Origin: Pascua guehoae
Taxonomy: Eukaryota; Basidiomycota; Tremellomycetes; Trichosporonales; Trichosporonaceae
DNA: 35,241 nucleotides
NCBI GenBank assembly: GCA_001600415.1
Contig: BCJX01000002.1
Location: 2,362,656-2,397,896, forward strand
Direction of reading: 5' to 3'
Part shown: piece after piece, positions 10,851 through 20,522 of the stretch
Numbering within the stretch: position 1 is the first letter of the stretch
Layout of the letters: each line of letters starts with the position of its first letter
The notes under the pieces: generated by a model
What the model was told of the DNA's origin: nothing
The model's database searches: none
What the model saw: the letters and a program-made list of their open reading frames with translations, nothing else
Made by a program: the position numbers and the translations under genes

Positions 10851-10880
10851 GTCACTGCCCGTCACTGCCCGTCACTGCCC
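10851..10880. repeat. Three perfect copies of a 10-bp unit
   Basis: GTCACTGCCC is present three times head to tail just downstream of the stop codon of the neighbouring minus-strand gene. Confidence 0.9.
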
Positions 10881-10901
10881 GCCCACTCCGTCAACCGCCA
10901 T

Positions 10902-13091
10902 TCAGATCCTCCCCCCAAAGTTCCGCCTGCCCGTCGTGGAGGGTGTACCACCACCCCGACTCGGCACTTGCGCCTGCGCCGAGGGGGCCAGGTACCGTTC
11001 CGCGGGGTATCCCTATTCCATAAGTCTCTCCTCTCGATGGCAGTAGACAGTAGACAATGGAGAGTACTCACATTCCGTCCGCGGTGAGTGGACGTATCAT
11101 GTCGGCCCGACCCGACGGATGCGGGATACTGCTCGTCGTGGCTGCGGCGCGTGTCGTTGTTCGTCCTCACCGCTCGTGACGCTGTAGAGTGGTCGTGCCG
11201 AGCAGAAGGGGCCGTGTGGCTGGTCGAAGCGTGGGTCTGCCCACGTGAGGTGCTGTGGGCTGGTACGTCATCGTGGCGAACTACAGGGGGAGAGTGGCGC
11301 CCCGTCAGAGTGTTAGCTGTCGGCGTTCCGCGCGTGTTGTGATCGGATGCGTGGCCGTCGTGGCGAGTAGAGGGGGGAGAGTGGGTAGAACTTTGGCCAG
11401 TATGCTTTGTGCGCGGGGTGCGATCCGTGTCGCGGTGGCGGACAGGATCAGGGGGAGTGTGGCGACCGGTGCGATCCGTGTCGCGATGGCGGACAGGGTC
11501 AGGGGGAATGTGGCGACCGGTCGAAGTGTGCCCCGTCCGCATTTTATGTGATGCGCCTTGACTCGATGCGTCGCGGTGCCCGGTGCGCGAGGTGGACGAG
11601 GGAGGGGGGAAACGATACGGTGCCGTGCTCTGTGGCGCGCTCGAAGTTGTGTCGGTGCTAGTGTTGGCGGACGCTCCCGTGCGCGCTGTGGACTGGGGGG
11701 TATTGGCTGGGTGTGGATCTTGGGGATGACGATTGTTGTCTGCGCGGCGGTCGCTGTTTGAGGATGCCTGCGAGAATTAGCATTGGGGCAGTACGGGGGC
11801 GGTATTGGTGCAGTAAGACACGGTTGGCCTTAACCGCGGTTACGCGTGGAAGTTCTCGCGACTCACGCCGTTTCTGTGCGACTGAGAGACAAAGGAAGCC
11901 AAGCCCTGCTGGTGGGAGGAGGTCACGTTTGGTGCCGGCTGAGGGTGTGAGTAAACGGTTTTCGGGGCGTGAGCTCACGGGCTTGCTATTCTTCTGCGTG
12001 TAGCGCGTCAACAGCCCGGAGAGCGGGGTGGGCGTTGAGTTTTTCGTACGTGGGCGAGCGAGGCCATTCGCTTCGATTGACCGGTAGGTAATTGCCCCCA
12101 AGACCTGGAGGAGGGTATAAGGTTCCGACCCAGACCCTCCCTCTGAGTTGAAGGAGCTCCCAAAGGGCTTGGAGAACTTGACACTTGGTTCGTCTATTTT
12201 CTTGTCGGTGGACCGAACGGCATCGGTGGCGTTAATAATCATGAAACGGTTGCCGGTCGTAATAATACCGTAAGGTGCTCCTGTCACCATGAAATAGGCG
12301 TACACCTCAAAGATCAGAGTGTACACAGAGGTTTCGAATGCTGTGAGCTTCACTGCCACTCCGTTGACTCGAATCTGGATCTTCTTCGACTTTTTGTGGT
12401 TTGTCTCGGCCTTGATAGCGCGGCCGTCGTCGATGTCGTCGCCGACAACCGTCTCATCGTCCTTGCGGTCAACAAGCTCAGCCGTCACCTTCCCTTCAAG
12501 AGTGAAGAAGTGGTTGAAAGCGTCAAAGACAGCGTCTGGAGCGACCCTGCGATTCTTGAGTTCGATGATGGCAAGAACGAGTTTCTTCATTTTCACTCGT
12601 TGAACGTGGATGCAACGATCGATCTTCGCGGTTGCTGTCGGCTCGGCGACTCTCTGTCCCAACGCGCGTTTTGCCGGCGTTGGACCTCCCGAATTGCTCA
12701 CGCCCGGGTAGCTAGCGCCATACTCGGCATGGTAGGAGGACACAGAATGGTCATCGGGGAGCGCAAACGGGTCAGACAATAAGAGGTCGTCAACAATGCG
12801 GTTGACCTCGGAGTCCAAGTATCGGCCCATGTCTGCTTCGTTGTGTACTAGTGTTGCCGGGTCTTGGAAATAGCGATGTTTCAACTTCCGTGTGTCTCGA
12901 GTTCGAAGGCGATCGACGTCTCTAGCGTTGCACTCGAGATGGGAGAGTTGGTCGGAGAGAATGTCGACCACGCGCGCCACGCGGCGGTCTGGCCATGCCT
13001 TCAGGGTAACCGGTCCTTTGCTGAGAACGTATTGGAGGACGGGCTTGACGTCGTTGTACGTCTCAGTGTCGGTACTGCCACGCCACTCCAT
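10902..13091 (-). CDS. Unrecognised protein with possible PD-(D/E)XK-like core and repeat tail
   Basis: Four exons: 13091-11979, 11938-11867, 11767-11072, 10973-10902, giving 650 residues. I do not recognise the whole protein. Residues 155-290 contain KLVLAIIELKN (Glu177-x-Lys179) with Asp158 upstream, then after a Lys/Asp-rich insert a helix and strand ending VYAYFMVTGAPYGIITTGNR. This order resembles the PD-(D/E)XK nuclease fold seen in several fungal lineage-specific families; the match is by eye and weak. Residues 396-627 are low complexity (Arg, His, Asp, Ser, Thr, Pro) with a 17-residue unit TGRHxPPDPVRHRDTDR twice in tandem and decayed copies after it. The last exon ends GRRNFGGRI. The introns are supported by GTGAGC/GTGAGT donors and by removal of a non-protein-like read-through; without them the frame runs to 11658 with no obvious sense. 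Start 13091 is chosen because the frame upstream is Pro-rich and crosses a run of 18 C. Confidence 0.62.
11417..11518 (-). repeat. 51-bp tandem duplication inside coding sequence
   Basis: Two 51-bp copies start at 11417 and 11468 and differ at a few positions. On the minus strand they encode the two in-frame 17-residue units TGRHxPPDPVRHRDTDR in the tail of the gene at 10902-13091. The period is exactly 17 codons, which supports translation of this stretch. Confidence 0.85.
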
Positions 13092-13960
13092 CTTGCCAAG
13101 ACGAAATCGGCGAAGGAAGTCGGACCATGTTATCTGGATGGTGAGAGCCGCAAACGGGAAGCAGACAAACCATGGGCTCAGTGGTCGCAAATTTTGAAGG
13201 TGCGGGCATGTCGGGTAACCGATGAAACGATTGTGACTGGGCGATTGGGGAGCGGTTATTGTGGAGAAAAGATGATAGAGATGCGAATGTGGTAGTGTTG
13301 GGCAACCGGGGGGGGGGGGGGGGGGTTCTGTTGTTGGATGAAATTGCTTCACAAAAGATCGTCTTTAAGTTATTGTCCTTCCGCAAAACTGTTGTCCACT
13401 GGACTGCACGCTGTCGCAAACACTGCAATCTTGACTCAACTGGCTTCCAACTGAAACGTCAGCATGTCACCGCCACAGCTTTGGGCAGTGCGTGATGTGC
13501 AAAGCACAGGCCGTGCAGTGCAATCCGAGACAAGGCTGTGTCACCTCCTGAAGCGGGGTGGAGAGCCACGAATCTAACTGAACGGGTGCTGGAATAAGGG
13601 AACAGCTTCAAGGAGAAGGGAACAGCTTCTAGGGAGCTATGTATTGAGCGACAGGGGACATAGGGGAAATGAATCGAGAAAGCACCGCAACGGGACAGCA
13701 AGGCCCAGGAAATGGCGGTGCTTGTTGGTTGGCCCGAGCTCGAACGAGCTGTGCGCGCACGGCCACAGCCATGATGTCACTCTGGGGCCTGGCCGAGTTT
13801 TAGCCGGCCTAACGTAAACAAGGGGTTAGTGGCCAAGTGGGCCACAAACGGGAGTTCACGGCACACACAGAAACAGAGCCACATATAACCAACCACGCCA
13901 TCTCCTGATTTGTACCATATCTCACCGAGCTTCTCTACATCTTACTCACACATCCACACT
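13092..13960. promoter_or_regulatory. Divergent intergenic region between two unrecognised genes
   Basis: Holds the promoters of the minus-strand gene starting at 13091 and the plus-strand gene starting at 13961. A run of 18 G lies at 13308-13325. An ATATAA element at 13883-13888 stands about 75 bp before the plus-strand start and may be its TATA box. AGGGAACAGCTTC occurs twice near 13597-13629. Confidence 0.45.
13883..13888 (+). promoter_or_regulatory. TATA-like element
   Basis: ATATAA within ACATATAACC, about 75 bp upstream of the ATG at 13961. The position fits a fungal core promoter; it is not proof of use. Confidence 0.35.
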
Positions 13961-15239
13961 ATGTCCAGCGACGACGACGCATCCTCTGGGGATTACCCGG
14001 AGCCACCGCCTGCGGATTACATCGACCCCTTCCCTACGGATGATCTCTGCGAGGACTACCTCGACTCGTTTCCCTTGGACGAGCTTGATGTGGAGCGCCT
14101 AGACTGGTCATTCCCTCGTACGGACTTCTTCCGTGAAGCCCCTCCCCCATTCCGAAGTCGCTATAACGAGTCCTGGATATGCTACGCCGCGCAGCTTGCC
14201 ACCAAGGAATGGATCTACCACGCTGCTAAGAGCGAGTGGGATAGAATTGACCCACTCTGCTTCCGATTGACCGTGTTCGACAAGGTGGTGGGACTGTACG
14301 TTTGTTCCTTGAAGAACCACGCTGACAGCAGTCTCAGGGAGGGCTTCTGGACAGAAATTGATGTCATACCCATGCCTGACTACTACCAAGAGTACTGGAT
14401 GGTTGCGAACGCTTTCATCCCACGAGTCTACAACCTGGTACGACCACTCGCTCTCACGAAGTCGAAGCTGACTTTGAATAGGCGTATTCAACTCTTGAGC
14501 GTGCGGGCGTCAGCATGTCTACCGTGCCTTCCCTCGAGTCGGACATTTACCCATGGTGCCGGCAAAATATCCTCTTGACGTACTCCCCCGGATCCCTTGG
14601 CGACAATGATCCAATGATGACTGGCGATCTCAAGCCTCTTGATCCTGCCGATTTAGGCCGCTTCGACCCCAATCCCCTCTACGAACGCGGCGAAATCAAG
14701 GTGTCCACATTCACCATCGGCTGGGACAAGTTCAACAAGGAGTACGAGCTCGACGACGACGGCAATGTCATTGGCGACGCGCCCGACGTCGACGCCGACC
14801 GCCCAATGGCTTCTGCCGGCCCCTCTACAAGCTCTGGCAAGAACAAGAGCAAACTGACAACCTCGCAGGTCAGTGCCCACCCCGCTCGTGTTTCCGTTGG
14901 ATATCCATCCCAACACCACAGGCCGCCTCGTCGTCGAGTGAAAAGACTCGTCCGCCGCGTTCTCCGGTTGAAGATGAGCGACCGCGCAAAGTTCAACGCC
15001 GCCGACGACGGTCGACCGAATCTAGCGCCCCTGTCTCCCCGTCAGGCCCAGCGGTACCACCGCTCAATCTCGAGTCCGATGGTCATGCATCCCCAACCAC
15101 TTCCCCAGGCCCGCAATCTGCAGATGCCGAGGGAGACGACAATGCTGCCCCCTCAAGCGAGGACGAGGACCATGGAGCCCGCGGTGGAGATGACCCCAGT
15201 CCCGACGGGAAAACAGCGGAGGAGACGCGAGCCGCATGA
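13961..15239 (+). CDS. Unrecognised acidic protein with basic, NLS-like C-terminal patch
   Basis: Three exons: 13961-14437, 14482-14868, 14922-15239, giving 393 residues. I do not recognise the family. Residues 1-60 are strongly acidic and rich in Asp, Pro and Tyr. Residues 65-220 look folded, with many aromatics (SWICYAAQLATKEWIYHAAK, FWTEIDVIPMPDYYQEYWMV, SDIYPWCRQNILLTY). From about residue 260 the chain is low complexity (Ser, Pro, Gly, acidic) and holds RPRKVQRRRRR near 308-318, a probable nuclear localisation signal, followed by an acidic tail. No signal peptide or membrane segment is seen. The introns are 44 and 53 nt with good splice sites, and reading through either gives a different, unlikely sequence. 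It stands head to head with the repeat-tailed protein gene, so the two may share control. Confidence 0.7.
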
Positions 15240-15475
15240 GGCCGACTTTTCATTCCTCCATCCGCACCCGCATCGCATGTCGGTGACCACCAACCGTCCG
15301 GTGCAGTGGCATGTTGCCACCGGCTATGATAGACCTGTGGGACGGTGACATAGTGCTTTGTTGCCAATATCCATTCCACCTTGTAGATATGTATTGTACC
15401 ATCACCCAGACTGGCTTGCCGCTTTCCTTTGTACACCCACTCTCCTACCGGTTTGATCCTTTCCTCTTTAACCAC
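15240..15475. other. Short 3' intergenic gap
   Basis: Nothing recognisable between the stop of the acidic protein gene and the decayed transporter relic. Confidence 0.5.
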
Positions 15476-15850
15476 TCATGCCGGTTTACCGACTTGCATC
15501 CCACACCAAAGTCCATAGTAGTTACGGAAGTCGGGGTTCTCGCGATCCGTGAGGTCTTCGAAAGCGTGCTTGTTGGCGATGCCGTCGTCGCCCTCGATAA
15601 TGCCCCTCTGCCGCCTCCAGCTTGGCCTTGTTGCGGCGCATGAGAACCACACTCGCGATGATGCAGGTGGCTATGAAGCAACCATCTGTTGGTTTGCGAC
15701 CGTCGCAGCCATGGGTATCGATAGCAAAACGCACAGAGGGCGAGGTGAATGTACGGAGAGTTGAAGTAGCGAGGTGCCCACTTGGCCTGGAAGAATATGT
15801 TTCGCTATTGATGTGGCAGTAGTCATGCGAGGGCGGCCGCGAGTATCCCT
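15476..15850 (-). pseudogene. Decayed C-terminal relic of an MFS transporter (allantoate permease-like)
   Basis: Three minus-strand frames in sequence carry pieces of one known C-terminus. The first, about 15800-15720, reads IFFQAKWAPRYF, like the FQAKDAPRY motif of the DAL5/allantoate permease family. The second, about 15690-15605, reads CFIATCIIASVVLMRRNK, a membrane helix end followed by basic residues. The third, about 15605-15476, reads HAFEDLTDRENPDFRNYY before a TGA, like the usual C-terminal tail of these transporters. A weak GRPRMTTATS near 15840 may be the earlier cytoplasmic loop. Two frameshifts are needed and roughly 400 upstream residues are absent, so it is not a working gene. 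Identification rests on remembered family motifs. Confidence 0.6.
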
Positions 15851-16260
15851 TGGAGACGTCGGGTTTTTAGATGTCTTGGTCACCGCTTGTGTAATTCATC
15901 TTGGTCAACTCAAGAGGTGAACAGTGGAATCAATCAGCTTTTGTTGACGCAGAGGAAATGCTGCAGCCCCCTTTGTGAATTAGCTCATTTTTGTAATGGT
16001 AGTCACACGCTAGTAGTGATCGAATCTCTTTTGTGCAGCGGTTGAGGTCTGCAACACTCATAAGGTGTGCATACAGTACCAGTCATACTGTAGTGATTGA
16101 ACTATGGATCCAGATTGCAGACACCAACCATGGACCACCTTCCGCGTCCCTGAGCACTTCTATGCAACATTATGTGGCGACTTCTTGGAAAGGAGCCCAT
16201 GAGGGGGAGGATGGCTGGACATTCGTCTGCTCCACGGCTCTATTTCCTCTTCGCCACGCT
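15851..16260. other. Intergenic, AT-richer stretch
   Basis: No motif-bearing frame was found. If the transporter relic once extended upstream, its older part has decayed beyond recognition here. Confidence 0.5.
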
Positions 16261-17843
16261 CTAGTCTGTGGCCAGCTTGAGCTTGAGGGCTTCGTTGGCA
16301 AACTGAACCAGATAGTAGTCGGCATCTGAGCGTCAGAAGAAAACTCAAAAGAGGCACAAGTAACGCACAGACAAGCCCATGGTCCAAGATTGGAGCTGGA
16401 ATTGAGTCCTTGTTGCCATTAATTGTCGAGTGTTGTAGGATTGGTTCCCACTCGCCCTCGCCCCAGTTGACCTTGCCATCGCGCAACGTGGCCGTTCCCG
16501 TTTTGCACTCGCGGAGGGTGTCCTTGACGAGCTTGAAGGCACGGCTGAGGTAGTATTCTGCGGCGTCTAGCTCGACAGGTTTTAAGATTGTGTACAGGAT
16601 GAGCATACCCGCAGCGGCGATGGTGCCCGCCGACGCATCGTAAGGGCAAGGTTTGGGCGCGTCGAAATCCCTGCTTGTCAGAAAAGCCAGCGCCTATAAC
16701 CTACCACCAAGGAACACCAGACTCGGGGAGGAGCTCGAGGAATTTGTCGGCGAGCTTGCGCGTGGTTTCTGAAAAGTCTTTTCGTCCAGTGCGTGCCGCT
16801 GCTCGTCAGCCAGAGGTCCCACGTTCGGAGGCCTTTCTCACCACACTGAGCAAAGCCGTGGATGCCCCACGCCTGCCCGCGCGACCAGCACGAATCATCG
16901 GAATACCCCTGCCTGGTCATGCCGCGCTTCATCGTGCCGTCGGCGTTGAAGTCGACGACGTGGTAGGTAGTCCAGTCGGGGCGCACATGGGTCGTCTGCG
17001 ACTTGGTCGCCTGCTTGGTCGCGACGTCCGCATACTTTGGGTCCCCGGTGAGCTCTGTTGCTTCGTAGAGCAGATCCAAATTCATCATGTTGTCGATGAT
17101 AACCAGGTAGTGCTCGTGGCGGTTGTCCAGGCGCCAAATGTCGGGCTTTCCTGCAAAGGTCATCTCATCCCAGCTGCGGATCATCCCGACCGTCGGCGAG
17201 AAACGATCGACGAGCGAATCAGCCGCGTCGATGACTACGTCGCGCGCGCTGGCGAGCCCAGTGAGCTCCAGATCCCTGGTGGTTAGCGAAGCGATTCAAT
17301 GGGCGACAGGGTAGCCACATGGTGTTTCTATCTCGAAGACCTTTGAGCAGATACTGTCAGCTGCCACACTCACTTGCCGTAGCTGAGTTGGAACCGGAAC
17401 CCTTGATCATGGTTCTGGGCAGGATTCGCCATAAACTTGAAACCATCCTGGTACCGCCGTGCCAGATGGATAATCTCCTCTTCGGAATAACTCTTCTCCA
17501 CAGAGTCTGGGAGGAGGCGGCGACGCTCAACAATATCCCAAAGGAGGCCCACGAAGAATCCCTGTGTCCACGATGTCTCGACTGGGGAATGATGTCAGCC
17601 GAGTTGTTTGACTGAGATTGTCTGCTAACCTTTGCTACAGTGGTATGAATGGGGACCCCCTGGCTTTGTGTACTCGGGAACGCGCTTGATGGGCACTCCC
17701 TGAGGGTCAGAATGGTGTGTGCTATGACACTGCACACGTACCTCAGGCTGGCTATATTTCTTCGCGACTTCGACAACCTTGATACTATCGCTCACGTCGT
17801 ACAGCTCTGGGAAGCTTGCAGGAAGTCGGGAAAGAATGTCCAT
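16261..17843 (-). CDS. GH88 family unsaturated glucuronyl hydrolase-like enzyme
   Basis: Seven exons: 17843-17742, 17699-17630, 17581-17374, 17275-16842, 16798-16705, 16670-16369, 16325-16261, giving 424 residues, close to the usual length. The family hydrates and cleaves unsaturated uronic acid from the non-reducing end of oligosaccharides made by polysaccharide lyases. Matching segments are WTQGFFVGLLWDI, the IIDNMMNLDLLYEAT helix with Asp188, GYSDDSCWSRGQAWGIHGFA with Asp253/254, and SGVPWWDFDAP near the C-terminus. Asp188 and one Asp of the DD pair are the expected catalytic acids. No signal peptide is visible, so it probably acts on imported oligosaccharides. The 34-nt intron 16671-16704 is very short, but the phase closes and the conserved WWDFDAP spans it. 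It is divergent from a Zn2Cys6 regulator. Confidence 0.9.
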
Positions 17844-17913
17844 GGTGCTAAGTGTCTGTCAGGTGGTGGTGAATCTATAAGGACATGCTAAGACTCATCC
17901 ATTCTGGGTCGTT

Positions 17914-17920
17914 ATTATAT
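17914..17920 (-). promoter_or_regulatory. TATA-like element for GH88 gene
   Basis: ATATAAT on the minus strand, about 71 bp upstream of the GH88 start codon. Sequence and spacing only. Confidence 0.35.
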
Positions 17921-18035
17921 GTATGTTTGGGAGGGCTAAATGATGACGCCCGGACATATGTAGCATGACGGAGCAAGCGCCGGATGTACCTGGATAGAAA
18001 GGCTACCTGCGGCGAGGACAACGCCGAAGGGCGAT

Positions 18036-18051
18036 CGGGCCGGTCGGGCCG
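18036..18051. promoter_or_regulatory. Twin CGGGCCG element, candidate Zn2Cys6 binding site
   Basis: CGGGCCG at 18036-18042 and 18045-18051, each a CGG and CCG half-site pair one base apart, with further CGG/CCG pairings across the two copies such as CGG-N5-CCG. Zn2Cys6 proteins are known to bind paired CGG triplets. That the neighbouring regulator binds here is inference. Confidence 0.45.
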
Positions 18052-18202
18052 TTATTGTGTCAGGACGGGAAAGGTGAAATGTGGGGGACCACGTGGAGCA
18101 ACGGGTCATGCCGTGCTCGGTGTACATCCGAGGTTAATGTTAGCCATATCCACCTGAAGCACATCTCACTTCCCCATCGACAGCACTGAACACACCAACA
18201 AT

Positions 18203-20227
18203 ATGAGCTCTGACTACGCTGGCGACGTTGGCCCGATCAGGTCCCGTTCTTCTACGGCCCAGCCGCGGAAGAGGAACAGCAAAGCATGCGAGACCTGTCG
18301 CCAGCGCAGGATCAAGTGTTTGGGGCCCCCGCCCTGCGAGCCATGTCGTATTGCAGGCGTTGGAACCTCGTGCACGGTCCGCCTCAAGGCGAGGCCAACA
18401 CGGTTTGTTTACAAGTCGTGAATGCAAATTAATGACAACAGTGCTCCCTCGGCCAAGCTACTCCTCACCACGCAGCAGCAGCAGCCGACGGCCGGTGGCC
18501 CGAGAGTGGAGACATCGCAAGGAAGCGCTACCTCGACGTCTCCAGCAGGGGCGCTTGCGCATCGTCGCAACCCGCTCGACGAGATTGAAGCTGCACTGGC
18601 AGGGTGGTGTGTTGACAAGGGTTAGTCACCTACTGTCTCATGAATTGTTGAATACTGTCAAAAGACCTGACACGGCAGGCGTCCCATTCTCGCGCCTCGT
18701 CTTCCATACGGACAGACGGCTCGCCCAGTCGCCGCCAGCACCATTGCCGCCACCGGCCGAGATTGTCGAGTACGAAGATGCGCTGATGGACCAACTGTAC
18801 GCGGCGCCAGAGATGGAGGGGCGATCCAGCGACCACCGCACGCTCCTCCGCAGCCTATATGGGCGGTACCGCACTGTTCCGGACTCATTGACCGACGACC
18901 AGCGTGCGCTTGTCTACGCGCTGCTCTGCGTTTCACGCTATCATCAGATTCTGGTCCGCAACGGGCCCATGGACCTTACATCTTACGGCTCTCCTTCCTC
19001 GCCAGGACAAACCATGGACATATTCCGTGAAGTCATCACTTACTACCACATGGCTTGCAACGCACTCGCCACCTGGAACCGCTCGTCGCTCGTCGCTACG
19101 TGGACCCTCTTCTACCTTATTCCCGTTACACTTGGCCTCGGTGACCCTGGTGACACGCGCGATATCCTCGAGCAGATGGCTTGGCAGATTCGCAAGCTTG
19201 GGCTCCACAAGCGCGCCTCGGCAGACGTCTATCAGCCTCAAGAGCAAGTTGGCGCACTCTTTGCAGCCTTCTTTTATATTGAAACGTGCGTAGGCTAGAG
19301 GCCGAGAAAAGAAGAACAATGGTTCCATTTTTACACTGATTTGGCTGACAGCAGGTTGCGCTCGTCGCTAATGGATCTGCGACCGATGCTACCCGTCACA
19401 GAAGTAGACTTCGATCCAACAAACCCAACTCACAATGTTGCCGATTGTTTGATCCGCGTATCCTATTATACGACAAAAGTAATGGCCGACTTTGCGGATC
19501 CAGCGGTGGACACCACATCCCTTGCATACATTACGGCCACAGAGGCGGAGTGGACACCCAGCCTACGAGAACTGCGGCATTCGGTGTTTAACGACACTCC
19601 ACGAGCCCAGATTTCCTGGGCCGAGTTCAGATACAATTGGTAAGTTGACCGTGGAATTACTCCGGTCGCCTTTTTGCTAACTCTTGTCCCAGGCTTAGGA
19701 TTCTCCTCTACGTACCACATCTCGTCGACCCTCAGCTAGCTCCGCAGGCTTACTCGACGCTCGCCCGTGCAGTGAGCCAGATTATCTTCACCTATCTCGA
19801 CCTGAGCGCCACGGGCCAACTGCACCCCCACTGGCCCCAAGTTCAGCGTATCACCGTGGTCGGACAGCTCCTTATCCTGTGCCATGAAGCCGGCGAGCTC
19901 CACCGACGGGAAGCGCAATTGCTCTTCCAACATCTCGTCGACATTTTGGGCATTCTCCAGTGCGCCTGGCCCGTCTGCATCGACCTCATCAATGGGTTTT
20001 CTGCTGCTGCTGCTACCTTTGGTGGGTTTGGGCCACGCAGTGGGCACCGACTTACAACAGGCATCGACGTTGGCGTTGGCGAGCGGCTCTCTGTACCTCA
20101 ATTCGGTGAACGGGCGCCGCCACTGGAGAACGACGAGCCGTTCAACTGGTTTCCCTTTGACTTGGGCCTCGACTTTGATGTGCTCCAGCTCCCACTGCAG
20201 CCACCAGGAATGGAAGCAATGCCTTGA
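18203..20227 (+). CDS. Zn2Cys6 fungal transcription factor, divergent from GH88
   Basis: Five exons: 18203-18402, 18442-18620, 18679-19285, 19355-19639, 19693-20227, giving 601 residues. The zinc cluster is Cys29, 32, 39, 45, 48 and 57 in ACETCRQRRIKCLGPPPC, preceded by a basic PRKR. Residues 70-130 are low complexity with a QQQQ tract. The middle domain has the usual fungal regulator helices: YALLCVSRYH, FREVITYYHMACNALATW, LEQMAWQIRKLGLHKRAS and LFAAFFYIET. The C-terminal 50 residues are Phe, Pro and Asp-rich (FNWFPFDLGLDFDV), typical of an activation region. The exon 4 acceptor could be 3 nt earlier, adding one residue. The head-to-head position with the GH88 gene suggests control of uronide use, which is a hypothesis from synteny. 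Confidence 0.88.
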
Positions 20228-20522
20228 CGGCTGGTCATCTTTTTGCCTACCCGTACATCTGAGGTCTTTGGGCCACTTACCCGTTCCATAATCGCCGTGC
20301 GATGAGTATTGAACCAGAGACCAGTGCTCTTCGCGGACCAGCCTAACGAGCAACCAATTCATGTATGTACAACTATTCTTAAAAGCTGCCTTCTCGTCGA
20401 GACCTCCAACCTCCCAAAAAGAGCAACACGGCATTGCTGCGTGCCATTGACGAGGTATTTAACCACACACGATTCCAGCCATACTACACGTTAGTCCTGT
20501 GTCTGCACTATCACTCATGAAC
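20228..20522. other. Convergent 3' gap
   Basis: Separates the stop codons of the second regulator (+) and the lipase (-). Nothing recognisable. Confidence 0.5.

Larger units (their letters stand above)
10289..10901. other. Intergenic, convergent, repeat-rich
   Basis: Lies between the stop of the ligase fusion (+) and that of the repeat-tailed protein (-). No coding sequence is supported. Two tandem repeats fill much of it and are listed separately. Confidence 0.6.
17844..18202. promoter_or_regulatory. Shared promoter between GH88 and a Zn2Cys6 regulator
   Basis: The two start codons are 359 bp apart and face away from each other. The gap carries a twin CGGGCCG element (18036-18051) and a TATA-like element on the GH88 side (17914-17920). 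Confidence 0.55.

Noticed and set aside
11658..13352. Single-exon reading of the minus-strand gene, starting at 13352 and ending at 11658
   Set aside because: The start crosses a run of 18 C and Pro-rich nonsense, and the C-terminal part looks unlike protein. Removing introns with good splice sites gives a coherent tail in frame with the 51-bp coding repeat.
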